A stretch of DNA of 64,000 nucleotides. Source: Streptomyces gardneri (lineage in GTDB: Bacteria; Actinomycetota; Actinomycetes; Streptomycetales; Streptomycetaceae). The notes below the pieces were generated by a model, which saw nothing but the letters and a program-made list of their open reading frames with translations, made no database searches and was not told the origin of the DNA. Position numbers and translations under genes: made by a program. The DNA lies in contig NZ_BJMN01000004.1 in the NCBI RefSeq assembly GCF_006539185.1, positions 1-64,000 of the forward strand, in the 5' to 3' direction. Numbering within the stretch: position 1 is the first letter of the stretch; each line of letters starts with the position of its first letter. Positions 1-8,600 of this stretch are shown here, piece after piece.

Positions 1-1
1 G

Positions 2-718
2 GGCCGCCATGTCCTCGCCCTCTACCAGGACGAGGGCCTCCTCGCGGCCGCGCGACCCGGAACCCTGTTCATCGACTGCTCCACCATCGACGTCGCCGAC
101 GCGCGCGCCGCCCACGACGCTGTTGTGGCCGCCGGGCACCGGGCCTTGGACGCCCCCGTCTCGGGCGGCGTCATGGGCGCCGAGGCCGCCACTCTCACGT
201 TCATGGCGGGAGGCGGAGAGGCGGAGTTCGCCGAGGCCGAACCGCTGCTCGCGGCCATGGGGAAGCGGGCCGTGCACTGCGGAGGAGCGGGCGCAGGCCA
301 AGCCGCCAAGATCTGCAACAACATGATCCTCGGCATCTCGATGATCGCGGTCAGCGAGGCCTTCGTCCTCGGCGAGAGCCTCGGCCTGTCCCACCAGGCG
401 CTGTACGACGTCGCCTCCACCGCGTCCGGCCAGTGCTGGGCGCTCACCACCAACTGCCCCGTCCCCGGCCCCGTTCCGACCAGCCCCGCCAACCGGGACT
501 ACCGCCCCGGATTCGCGGCGCCGCTCATGGCCAAGGACCTGGGACTCGCCGCCGCCGCGCTCCGCGCGGGCGGCATCGACACCGGACTCGGCCTGCGCGC
601 AGCCGAGATGTTCGCCGCCTTCGCCGATGGAGCAGGCGCGGCGCAGGACTTCTCCGGCATCGTCCACGTCCTGCGCGACACCGCCGCGCCGGCACCGAAG
701 GGAACGACCACCGCATGA
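2..718 (+). CDS. mmsB: 3-hydroxyisobutyrate dehydrogenase, 5' truncated by window edge
   Basis: This is the C-terminal part (about 238 residues) of an NAD-dependent beta-hydroxyacid dehydrogenase that oxidises 3-hydroxyisobutyrate to methylmalonate semialdehyde in valine catabolism. The reading frame is open from the first bases. The substrate-binding signature [12 protein letters not shown] is visible near 148-183, and the catalytic-lysine helix [12 protein letters not shown] lies near 291-325, both typical of the family. The Rossmann N-terminus lies outside the window. The stop overlaps the start of the next gene (ATGA), so the two are translationally coupled. Together with the enoyl-CoA hydratase this matches the mmsA-ech-mmsB order common in actinomycetes. 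Confidence 0.93.
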   Translation, partial: GRHVLALYQDEGLLAAARPGTLFIDCSTIDVADARAAHDAVVAAGHRALDAPVSGGVMGAEAATLTFMAGGGEAEFAEAEPLLAAMGKRAVHCGGAGAGQAAKICNNMILGISMIAVSEAFVLGESLGLSHQALYDVASTASGQCWALTTNCPVPGPVPTSPANRDYRPGFAAPLMAKDLGLAAAALRAGGIDTGLGLRAAEMFAAFADGAGAAQDFSGIVHVLRDTAAPAPKGTTTA

Positions 719-1500
719 CCGCCACCGACTACCGGACGATCACCGTCGAGCGCACGGGCGACCGTACGGCTCTGCTCACACTGAACCGGCCGAAGGCGCT
801 CAACGCCCTGAACCTCCAGGTCATGGACGAGGTCGTCAGCGCCACCGAGGCCCTCGACCGGGACCCGGACATCGGCTGCATCGTCCTCACCGGCTCCACC
901 AAGGCCTTCGCCGCCGGAGCCGACATCAAGGAGATGCAACCGCAGGGGTACATGGACATGTACCTCACCGACTGGTTCACCGCCTGGGACCGGCTCGGCA
1001 ACCTCCGCACCCCGACCGTCGCCGCCGTCTCCGGCTACGCCCTGGGGGGCGGCTGCGAACTCGCCATGCTCTGCGACATCCTGCTCGCCTCCGACACCGC
1101 GGTCTTCGGCCAGCCCGAGATCAAGCTGGGCGTGATCCCGGGCATCGGCGGCTCCCAGCGCCTCACCCGGGCCGTCGGCAAGGCCAAGGCCATGGACCTG
1201 TGCCTCACGGGCCGGACGATGGACGCCGTCGAAGCCGAACGAGCGGGCCTGGTCTCCCGTGTCGTCGCGGTCGACGACCTCCTCCCCGAGGCCCTCGCCG
1301 TCGCCGAGACCGTCGCGGGGATGTCGAAGCCGGTCGCGATGATGGCCAAGGAGGCCGTCAACCGCGCCTTCGAGACCACCCTCGCGGAAGGCGTCCGCTT
1401 CGAACGCCGCCTCTTCCACGCGGTGTTCGCCACAGCCGACCAGAAGGAGGGCATGTCGGCTTTCGCGGACAAGCGGGCCCCGGACTTCACCCACCGCTGA
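715..1500 (+). CDS. enoyl-CoA hydratase (crotonase family)
   Basis: A 261-residue crotonase that probably hydrates enoyl-CoA or methacrylyl-CoA intermediates in branched-chain amino acid or fatty acid catabolism. The oxyanion-hole segment [11 protein letters not shown] and the second signature [13 protein letters not shown] are present. The catalytic glutamate region [19 protein letters not shown] is intact. Length is normal for EchA8-type hydratases. The ATG overlaps the stop of the upstream dehydrogenase gene, which fixes the start and shows an operon. Two hairpin-forming 30-bp repeats follow the stop and may end transcription. Confidence 0.95.
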   Translation: MTATDYRTITVERTGDRTALLTLNRPKALNALNLQVMDEVVSATEALDRDPDIGCIVLTGSTKAFAAGADIKEMQPQGYMDMYLTDWFTAWDRLGNLRTPTVAAVSGYALGGGCELAMLCDILLASDTAVFGQPEIKLGVIPGIGGSQRLTRAVGKAKAMDLCLTGRTMDAVEAERAGLVSRVVAVDDLLPEALAVAETVAGMSKPVAMMAKEAVNRAFETTLAEGVRFERRLFHAVFATADQKEGMSAFADKRAPDFTHR

Positions 1501-1515
1501 CCGCACTCTGCGCTA

Positions 1516-1578
1516 GAGCGACGGTGCGCGCCGTCCTGCTCCGTACGGGAGCGACGGTGCGCGCCGTCCTGCTCCGTA
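1516..1578 (+). repeat. two perfect 30-bp direct repeats, each a hairpin
   Basis: Bases 1516-1545 and 1549-1578 are identical 30-mers separated by 3 bases. Each can fold into a stem (GACGG with CCGTC, extended by GAGC with GCTC) around a GC-rich loop. They lie just after the hydratase stop and before the cobalamin riboswitch, so a tandem transcription terminator is plausible. There is no T-run, which is usual for actinomycete terminators. A duplication of a single terminator is the simplest origin. Confidence 0.7.
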
Positions 1579-1634
1579 TGTGAGGCATCACTCATAGTCA
1601 CCCCGGGCCGGAAGTGACAGAGTCGCAGCCGCAA

Positions 1635-1785
1635 GGCGACGACGGATCGAGGAAGCCGGTGTGAATCCGGCGCGGTCCCGCCACTGTGATCGGGGAGCGA
1701 CTCCCGCATTGGCCACTGCCCCTGCCCGGGGCGGGAAGGCCGGGCGAAGCGTTGATCCGAGAGCCAGGAGACTCACGTCGTCGCC
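1635..1785 (+). promoter_or_regulatory. cobalamin (B12) riboswitch
   Basis: The conserved B12-box core is visible around 1651-1690: GAAGCCGGTGTGAATCCGGC followed by GGTCCCGCCACTGTGAT. It is followed by the 3' element GAGCCAGGAGACTC at about 1760-1774. Bases 1635-1643 (GGCGACGAC) are exactly complementary to 1777-1785 (GTCGTCGCC), giving a perfect 9-bp closing P1 helix. The element sits 46 bases before the ATG of a membrane protein. A small stem (1818-1822 with 1827-1831) covers the base just before that ATG, so control could act on translation as well as transcription. From family knowledge, such elements repress the downstream gene when adenosylcobalamin is plentiful. Confidence 0.93.
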
Positions 1786-1831
1786 ACCTCACGAACCGGG
1801 GCGGATTTCCCCGAGAGGGTGGTGACCCACC

Positions 1832-2443
1832 ATGTCCGGAGTCCTGAGCAGCGTCGTATCACCGGTCGATGCGGACAGCGACGACGCGGCGAGACCTTCC
1901 GCCGCGACGAGCCCGATACCCGCCCGGTACCACCGCACTCTCCTCACCATCACGGCCACGTCCGGCGTGGTGACGGTGTGGGCGTCCTGCAGGTGGATGT
2001 CCCTCCACCTGCAGGCCGACCCGCTGCTCCACATTGTCGCGCTGTTCGCCCACCTGGCTTCCTTGATCCTGGGCTTCGGCGCCGTCCTGGCGATCGACTA
2101 CTACGGTCTGCTCTGGCTGCTCGGCCGCCGTAGCCTGCCCGACACCCTCGAGCACGCGGCCCCCTTGCGCGTGCCCGTCTGGCTCGGCGTCGGGGGCCTC
2201 CTGCTGACCGGCATGCTGCTCCACCCCGACCCGAATGCGCCCCTGACACAGGTCAAGTTGGTCCTGGTCCTGGTGATCGCGCTGAACGGAGTTCACGCCA
2301 CGGCACTGCACCATCGCCTGACCGACCTCGGCCACCGGGGCCCGACGACCGGGTTGCTGGTGCGCGGCGGTGCGAGCGCCGTCGTCTCCCAGATGAGCTG
2401 GTGGGGAGCGGTCATCATCGGCTTCCTCAACAGTCGGCACTGA
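1832..2443 (+). CDS. polytopic membrane protein under B12 riboswitch control
   Basis: A 203-residue integral membrane protein of unrecognised function. After a soluble N-terminus of about 30 residues there are about five hydrophobic segments, roughly at residues 35-55, 65-98, 108-125, 133-155 and 178-198. Histidines sit in or near the membrane segments (LLHIVALFAH, NGVHATALHH), which could bind metal or haem. It does not look like the usual riboswitch-controlled genes for B12 synthesis, BtuFCD uptake or B12-independent isozymes. The riboswitch suggests a role linked to cobalt or cobalamin, for example metal transport. The ribosome site GAGAGGG lies about 12 bases before ATG. The next gene is convergent. 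Confidence 0.85.
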   Translation: MSGVLSSVVSPVDADSDDAARPSAATSPIPARYHRTLLTITATSGVVTVWASCRWMSLHLQADPLLHIVALFAHLASLILGFGAVLAIDYYGLLWLLGRRSLPDTLEHAAPLRVPVWLGVGGLLLTGMLLHPDPNAPLTQVKLVLVLVIALNGVHATALHHRLTDLGHRGPTTGLLVRGGASAVVSQMSWWGAVIIGFLNSRH

Positions 2444-2488
2444 CGATGCTGTGCCGCCGGGCCGCTGAGAACTCCTCATCGGCGTGCT

Positions 2489-2671
2489 TCAGTCGCTCTC
2501 CGATGCAGTGTCCTGTGTCGCGTCCGAGCCTGCCCGCTTCGCCCGCAGCGCGGCCTTCGCGGCAGCGGCCTCCTGTGTCACCTGCTCCGTCAGCAGACGT
2601 ATCCGAGCGGCTCGCTCCGCACTGTTCAAGCCGGTGAGGCCCAGCCTGAAGTCACGCTCCTCCTGGGACAT
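2489..2671 (-). CDS. small charged hypothetical protein
   Basis: A 60-residue, highly charged, probably helical protein beginning MSQEERDFRLGLTGL. A very strong ribosome binding site (AGGAGAGGAGG on the minus strand) precedes the ATG. It follows the GPP34 gene by 40 bases on the same strand, so the two probably share a transcript. There are no membrane segments or cysteines. No family was recognised. The strong Shine-Dalgarno and the codon bias support a real gene. Confidence 0.65.
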   Translation of the reverse strand: MSQEERDFRLGLTGLNSAERAARIRLLTEQVTQEAAAAKAALRAKRAGSDATQDTASESD

Positions 2672-2711
2672 GGCGCCCCCTCCTCTCCTTGAACCCGAAG
2701 CCGGACTCGAC

Positions 2712-3317
2712 TCACCCGCGCCAGAGGTTGGCGAAGGCCGAGTTCTCGATGGTCCTTCTCTGTCGTACGGCCTCCAGTTCCATCACCGCGTCGTGGACCG
2801 CTGCCACCACGGTCGTCACCGCTTCGTCATCGAAACCGGGCTCCTCCTCGGATCGTCCGCCGCCGACGCCCGCCGCCGAGGCGAGGGCGACCAGGACGGG
2901 TTCCTTCTCCTCCCAGCGGGCAGCCGCCTCGCGGCGACCGGGCGTGTCGACCGGCTCCACGACGTTCGAGCCGAAGGACAGCAGGCCGCTGCGCTTCCGC
3001 GTCAGCGCACCGTCCTCCAGCAGCGCGGTCTGGTAGGCCGCGGAAAGGTCTCGGCCCCGGCGCCACAGCCAGTCCTCGATCCGCTCGTGGGGCGGTTGCC
3101 GAATGAGTTGTGCCGCGGCCTCGTCGAGCAGTCGATCGTCGAGCGTCGGTGCTCCGCCCGGCACGATGTGATCGCCGTCCACGGTGACAGCTTCCGCACT
3201 GATGAGATCGATCAGCTCGGCTCCCGCGAGTGCGAGCGACAGGTCACCCTGTCCCACGGCTTGTTCGGGCCGCGGGTGGCCCAGGGCGATGATGAACAGG
3301 TCTTTCGCCGTGGTCAT
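2712..3317 (-). CDS. GPP34 (Golgi phosphoprotein 3-like) family protein
   Basis: A 201-residue protein with the GPP34/VPS74 fold signature. The N-terminus TTAKDLFIIALG is followed by LSLALAGAELIDLI, the middle has the segment HERIEDWLWRRGRDL, and the C-terminus is helical. In eukaryotes the family binds phosphatidylinositol-4-phosphate. In actinomycetes it is abundant and of unknown role, possibly membrane association. The ATG at 3317 is preceded by GAAGGGAGC, and longer in-frame extensions lack such a site. It is followed by the small charged protein, probably in one operon. Confidence 0.85.
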   Translation of the reverse strand: MTTAKDLFIIALGHPRPEQAVGQGDLSLALAGAELIDLISAEAVTVDGDHIVPGGAPTLDDRLLDEAAAQLIRQPPHERIEDWLWRRGRDLSAAYQTALLEDGALTRKRSGLLSFGSNVVEPVDTPGRREAAARWEEKEPVLVALASAAGVGGGRSEEEPGFDDEAVTTVVAAVHDAVMELEAVRQRRTIENSAFANLWRG

Positions 3318-3564
3318 GAACGGCTCCCTTCGGAGGCATCGACAGAGGTTCATCCTCATCGGCCCGGTCCATACCTGGAGTTGGTGCGGCGGCGGGGCGA
3401 CTTCCAGGAGCAGTATCGCCTCCGCCCGGGCGGCCCGAAGCCCTGCAGCAGGATCAGAATTCCTGCGGACGACGTCAGCGCGGAGCGCACCTGTGGATCG
3501 GACTGAGCAGGCCTCCTCGTAATCAGGAGGCAATCCGGGAGGGGGATGGGGAACACTTCGCCGG

Positions 3565-4197
3565 GTGATCGTGATGCAGCCCGTCCTGGAGATCTACACC
3601 CCTGGCGGCTTCGACCTCTGGCCTGTCGCCGAGATCGAGCCGTTCGGCTTCCTGCCCCTCAGCGGCGAACTCTCACCCGCTGAGGTCGGCACGGCGGTGA
3701 TGCGCATCGCCGACTGCAACGACATCGACCCCGACGGCGACCGCCCGCCCCGTCCGTCCGACGCGCATGCCTCGTTCCTCCACGGACTGCTGACCTTCGA
3801 CACACTCTTCGCGGCCGGCGGTCTGCGAGTCACCGACACCTCCACAGGCGTCACCTTCCTGCCGAGCTGCTGCGACGGACTGGAGGACTGGCGCGACTGG
3901 CACGCGTTCGTCCACGGCGAGCACCTGATCGGATTCGGCCACGACCCCGTGTCGCCGGTCGCGGAGCGGTCCGGTGACAGCATCCGGCTCACCGTCAACG
4001 CCGAGCAGAGCGACAGTCCGGTGATCGAGCTGCCCGCCACCGAACTGGGTCACCTGCTCACCGGAGTCGAGCAGGACCTGACCGACTTCCTCGCCCTGGC
4101 GGTCGACTGGGCCTCCCGGCAGCTGCCCGACCACTGCGCACCCGTCGCGGCCGCCCTCGCTCGCGTACTCGACCTTCCCCGGCCGACGGAGTCGTAG
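3565..4197 (+). CDS. hypothetical protein, about 210 residues
   Basis: No family was recognised. The product is soluble, acidic and rich in aromatic residues, with a cysteine pair (PSCCDGLEDWRDWHAF) in the middle and a helical C-terminus. There is no signal peptide or membrane segment. The start could be GTG 3565 or ATG 3574, since both are in frame and neither has a strong ribosome site. Upstream, a 7-bp hairpin at 3511-3531 separates it from the divergent GPP34 gene. Confidence 0.75.
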   Translation: MIVMQPVLEIYTPGGFDLWPVAEIEPFGFLPLSGELSPAEVGTAVMRIADCNDIDPDGDRPPRPSDAHASFLHGLLTFDTLFAAGGLRVTDTSTGVTFLPSCCDGLEDWRDWHAFVHGEHLIGFGHDPVSPVAERSGDSIRLTVNAEQSDSPVIELPATELGHLLTGVEQDLTDFLALAVDWASRQLPDHCAPVAAALARVLDLPRPTES

Positions 4198-4259
4198 GGC
4201 GGCGGTACGACGTCGCCGGAGTGCAACGTGGTCGAGCTCGTCAATCCTTCGGGGGCTGA

Positions 4260-4886
4260 TCAAGCCCTCGAAGCGCGCCCCGACGAGCAGGCGCGCGGCT
4301 GGACGGCTGTGGTCGTGGCCGGCCATGCCCCGCGGCCCAACAGATCGAGGACGAGTGCGGCGATGTTCCACGCGTCGTCCTCTCCGCGGTGATGGCGTCC
4401 TTCGAGCGGCAGTCCGGCCATCTGCAGAGCGTGGCTCATACCGGGTTTCCTGCGCAGCCCGTAAGCCGCGGTGAACACGGCCTTGGCGTTGGTGTGGGTG
4501 CGCTCGGTCGGATAGCCGAACGGATAGGCCACCCCGTCAGCCTGACTCTGCCGAGCGAATTGCCGACGGTCGTACTCGCCCCAGCTCGTCCAGGGGCGCT
4601 CCCCGGCCTCGTACTCCTCGACGAGGATCCGGCATGCCTCGGCGAAGGAGACGCCCCGTTCCACCTCGGCTTGCGTCAGTCCGGTCAGTTCGGTGCAGAA
4701 GTCGCTCACCGCCGACCGGACAGGGCGGACCAGGACACGATGCCGGGACACACGGCGCCCTGCCGACACGTCCACGACGGTGAGACCGATCTCGATGATC
4801 TCGTTCACAGAGCCGGGCGGCGGCTGCCCGTCCCAGCAGGTGGCTTCCACATCAATGACGTTCAGCAGGGCGGATTCGTGGCGCAT
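4260..4886 (-). CDS. DEDDh 3'-5' exonuclease (DnaQ/ERI-1-like)
   Basis: A 208-residue exonuclease domain protein. The first acidic motif is VIDVEATCWDG near the N-terminus, the second is WGEYDRRQF, and the third is GRHHRGEDDAWNIA with the catalytic His and Asp. The DEDDh metal-binding set is therefore complete. The arrangement matches stand-alone ERI-1/KapD-type exonucleases that trim RNA or DNA 3' ends, rather than a polymerase epsilon subunit. The ATG at 4886 is chosen because the first motif then begins about 10 residues in, as in the family. Further upstream codons look non-coding. The last 20 residues are a low-complexity tail. Confidence 0.9.
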   Translation of the reverse strand: MRHESALLNVIDVEATCWDGQPPPGSVNEIIEIGLTVVDVSAGRRVSRHRVLVRPVRSAVSDFCTELTGLTQAEVERGVSFAEACRILVEEYEAGERPWTSWGEYDRRQFARQSQADGVAYPFGYPTERTHTNAKAVFTAAYGLRRKPGMSHALQMAGLPLEGRHHRGEDDAWNIAALVLDLLGRGAWPATTTAVQPRACSSGRASRA

Positions 4887-4947
4887 GGGGCCGAGGGTAG
4901 GGATGCTCGCCCGGTGCCGGCACCTCAATTTCTTCCGGCGCCGACCC

Positions 4948-5367
4948 CTAAGCGCAGATGTGTTTGAAGGAGGTGGCGCCCGGGCGGGCACGGAACTTCA
5001 CCTCGTGCCCGGCATCGTCGGTGAAGACGGCCTCCGTCGGGGACTTCAAGGTCATCCTGCCGCGCTGGTAGGGGTTGTCCCATCCGTCGGGCGGGTTGCC
5101 CGAGCCGTCGGAGAGCGGCGTCTCCGCTTCGAAGTACGTCGAGTCGATACGGGCCTCGCTGATTCCGCAGTGCGTATAGAGCTCGAACGGAATCGTCCGG
5201 GCCGACGGAGTCGCCGGGTCCGCTGGTTGCGTCCGGGCGGACGGAGTCGCCGGGACCGAGGGTTTCGCCCGGACGGGCTCTGCGCCCTCGTCGGCCTTTG
5301 CGCAGCCCGTGAGCACACCGGCGACCAGCGCGAGGGTGATGATCATTTGTCCAGCTCTCTCAGCCAT
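4948..5367 (-). CDS. small secreted lipoprotein
   Basis: About 139 residues. The N-terminus has a hydrophobic stretch, IITLALVAGVLTGCAK, ending in the lipobox LTGC, so it should be lipid-anchored on the outer face of the membrane. A Pro/Ala/Ser/Thr-rich linker with a duplicated PATPSART segment follows, then a globular domain of about 85 residues with two cysteines (THCGIS and the C-terminal HICA) that may form a disulphide. No family was recognised. An alternative start is ATG 5346, directly at the signal peptide. It is divergent from the Tc toxin locus. Confidence 0.75.
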   Translation of the reverse strand: MAERAGQMIITLALVAGVLTGCAKADEGAEPVRAKPSVPATPSARTQPADPATPSARTIPFELYTHCGISEARIDSTYFEAETPLSDGSGNPPDGWDNPYQRGRMTLKSPTEAVFTDDAGHEVKFRARPGATSFKHICA

Positions 5368-5634
5368 GGCCTTTCGACGTTCGGACAAGGCCGGCGGTTC
5401 CGATGTCCGCCATCCGCCGGAGGAACTGACGCCTCGTCGAGAAACGCGCCACGGGGCACCGGCGGAGCCGTACACGCTGCCGCACGCGGGCCCGGCCCGT
5501 CGGCCTGACCGGGTGAATCCTGGGAGGCGCCGGCGCCGCCAGGGAAGTCACTCCCTGCGGGCCCCGGCCACGGGGCCATGGGGGACGCGTGCGTCCGCGG
5601 GCCGACCCCGGGCGCCGGCTGTGAGGAGCTCCGC

Positions 5635-8600
5635 TTGATCAAGCCCACCGCACTGACCGGCGGCACGGCGGGTCACGAGGGACCGGGCACCCCGGACTCC
5701 GCGACGTCCGGCCGGTTCTCGCTGCCCCAGGGCGGGGGCGCGCTGCGGAGCACGAGCGAGAAGTTCGCCGCCAATCCGGTGACCGGCACCGGCACCTTCG
5801 CCGTGCCGCTTCCCGTCAGCCCCGGACGGTCCGGATTCGGACCCGAGCTCTCCCTCACGTACGACTCCTCCAACGGCAACGGCCCCTTCGGCTTCGGCTG
5901 GAGCCTCGCCCTCCCGGCGATCACGCGGAAGACCGACCGGGGCCTGCCCCGCTACCTCGACTCCGGCACGCCCACAGACCCCCCGGACGTCTTCCTCATG
6001 TCCGGCGCCGAGGACCTGGTCCCCGTCCTGACCCTCCGAGGTCGCCGCTGGGAGCACCTCCCGCTCCCGCGCACCGTGCGCGGCACCGACTACCTCGTCC
6101 ACGCCTACCGCCCCCGCACCGAGGGGCTGTTCGCCCGGATCGAGCGCTGGGTGCGCACCGCCGACGGCGACACCCACTGGCGCTGTGTCACGGCCGACAA
6201 CGTCACCACGATCTACGGCGGCGACCCGGACGCCCGGATCTCCGCCCCGCACGACCCCGTCCGCGCCCCCGCCGGACGCGTCTTCAGCTGGCTGATCTCC
6301 GAGAGCCACGACGACCGCGGCAACTGGATCCGGTACGGCTACAAGCCCGAGGACGCGACGGGGGTCGACCCGGCCCGGCCGCACGAGTCCGGCCGCACGG
6401 TGGCCGACCGCTCCGCCCAGAGGTACCTGAAGACGATCCGCTACGGGAACCGGGCGCCGCGCCCCGACGACGGCGACGACCGGCTCGCCGACTGGATGTT
6501 CGAAGTGGTCCTCGACTACGGGGAGCACGATCCGGATGGGCCGCGCCCGGCCGACAGCGGGCCCTGGACATCGCGCCCCGACCCGTTCTCCTCCCGTCGC
6601 CCCGGCTTCGAGCTCCGCACCCACCGGCTCTGCCGCCGGGTGCTGATGTTCCACCACTTCCCCGACGAGGCGGGGATCGGCCGCGACTGCCTGGTCCGCT
6701 CGATGGACTTCCGGTACGAGGACCGGGACCGGCCGGAGGCGGACGGCCGCCCCGGGCGCCGTCTGCCGTCCTTCCTCGCCGCAGCCACCGAGTGCGGCTA
6801 CCGGCGCCGCGCCGGGGGATACCTGCGTCGCACGATGCCGCCCGTGGAGTTCGAGTACAGCCGGGCACGGGTCGACGGCCGGGTGCGCGAACCGGACGCG
6901 GAGGCCTTGGCGAACCTGCCGGAAGGACTCACCGGCCCGTACCGGCTGGTGGACCTGGACGGCGAGGGCCTGGCCGGCATCCTCACCGAAGAGGGCGGGG
7001 GCTCCTTCTACCGGCGCAACCTCGGTGACGGCCGGTTCGGGCCCCTCCGCGAGCTGACGCGCATCCCGTCGGGCGCCGACCCGGGCGGGGGAGCGGTGCC
7101 CCTGATCGACCTCGCGGGGGACGGCAGCCTGGACCTCGTCCGGTTCGCGGGTCCCGCTCCCGGCTTCCACGAGCGGGTCACGACACGGTCGGCTACAGGC
7201 GTGGGCCAGGGCGCGGGAGCAGGCCCCCTGTCTGGTACGGCGGCGGGCACGAGGTTCGGGCCGGCCTCGGAGGAGGGGGACTGGGACCGCTTCACCGGCT
7301 TCCGCTCCCTGCCCGTCATCGACTGGTCGGCGCCCGGCCCCGTCTTCGCCGACCTCAGCGGCGACGGCCATCCCGACGTGCTCGTCCCGGGCGACGACCA
7401 TGTCGTCTGGTACCCCTCGCTCGGCGAGGACGGGTTCGGGCCGGGGCGGCGCGTCCCCCTGCCGGCGCCCGACGGCGACGGCGGCCCCCGGCTGCTCGAC
7501 GCGGACCCCCGGCACGCCGTCTTCTTCGCGGACATGACCGGCGACGGCCTGGCCGACCTCGTACGGGTCACCGACGGCGAGGTCCGCTACTGGCCGAGCC
7601 TCGGTCACGGCCGCTTCGGCGCCGCCGTGACCATGGACGACGCACCGCGCTTTGCGCAGGCCGGCCACTTCGACCACCAGCGCCTCAGGCTCGCCGACAT
7701 CGACGGCTCCGGCACCTGCGACCTCGTCTACTTCGGCGGAGATTCCGTCGCGCTCTACTTCAACGAATCCGGCAACGGCTGGAGTCCGCCCCACCTCCTG
7801 CCGGGCTTCCCGCGCACCGACACCGCCGTCGCCGTCGACGCCCTTGACCTCCTCGGCAACGGCACCGCCTGCCTGGTGTGGTCGTCCCCGCTGCCCGGCG
7901 ACTCACGGCGCCCCCTCGCGTACGTGGACCTGATGGGCGGCACCAAACCGCACCTGCTGACCGGGATCCGCACCAACCTCGGTGCCGAGACCCACGTACG
8001 GTACGTCCCCTCCACCCGCTGCTACCGCGACAGCGAGCGCGAGGGCAGGCCCTGGGCCACCCGTATCCCGTTCCCCGTCCATGTCGTGGAGCGCGTCGAG
8101 GCCCACGACCGCGTCACGGGCCACAGCTTCGTGTCCCGGTATCGCTACCACCACGGCCACTACGACGGCGTGGAGCGCGAGTTCTGCGGTTTCGGCATGG
8201 TCGAGCGGTTCGACACCGAGGAACACGGCCCCGCCGGGGAGGCGGAACCCGCCCCCGCGGCACCGGTGGCCGGAGAGCCCCAGCCGGACCCCGCCCCCCA
8301 CCCGGACCCGGCCACGCTCGCACCTCCGGTGCTCACCCGCACCTGGTTCCACACCGGCGAGTGGAGCGAAGGAAACCGCCTCAGCGCCCGGTACGCGCAC
8401 GAGTACTACCGCGAGGACCCCGCCGGGGACTCCGACTTGCTCTTGGAGGACACCCGGCTGCCCGACACCGTCCGCCTCCCGGACACGGACACGGACACGG
8501 ACGCGCCGGACGACGTGCCCGGACCTCCGCCGGCGACCGCCCACCGCGTCCCCTGGTCCCTGACGCCGACGGAGATCCGCGACGCCTGCCGCGCCCTGCG

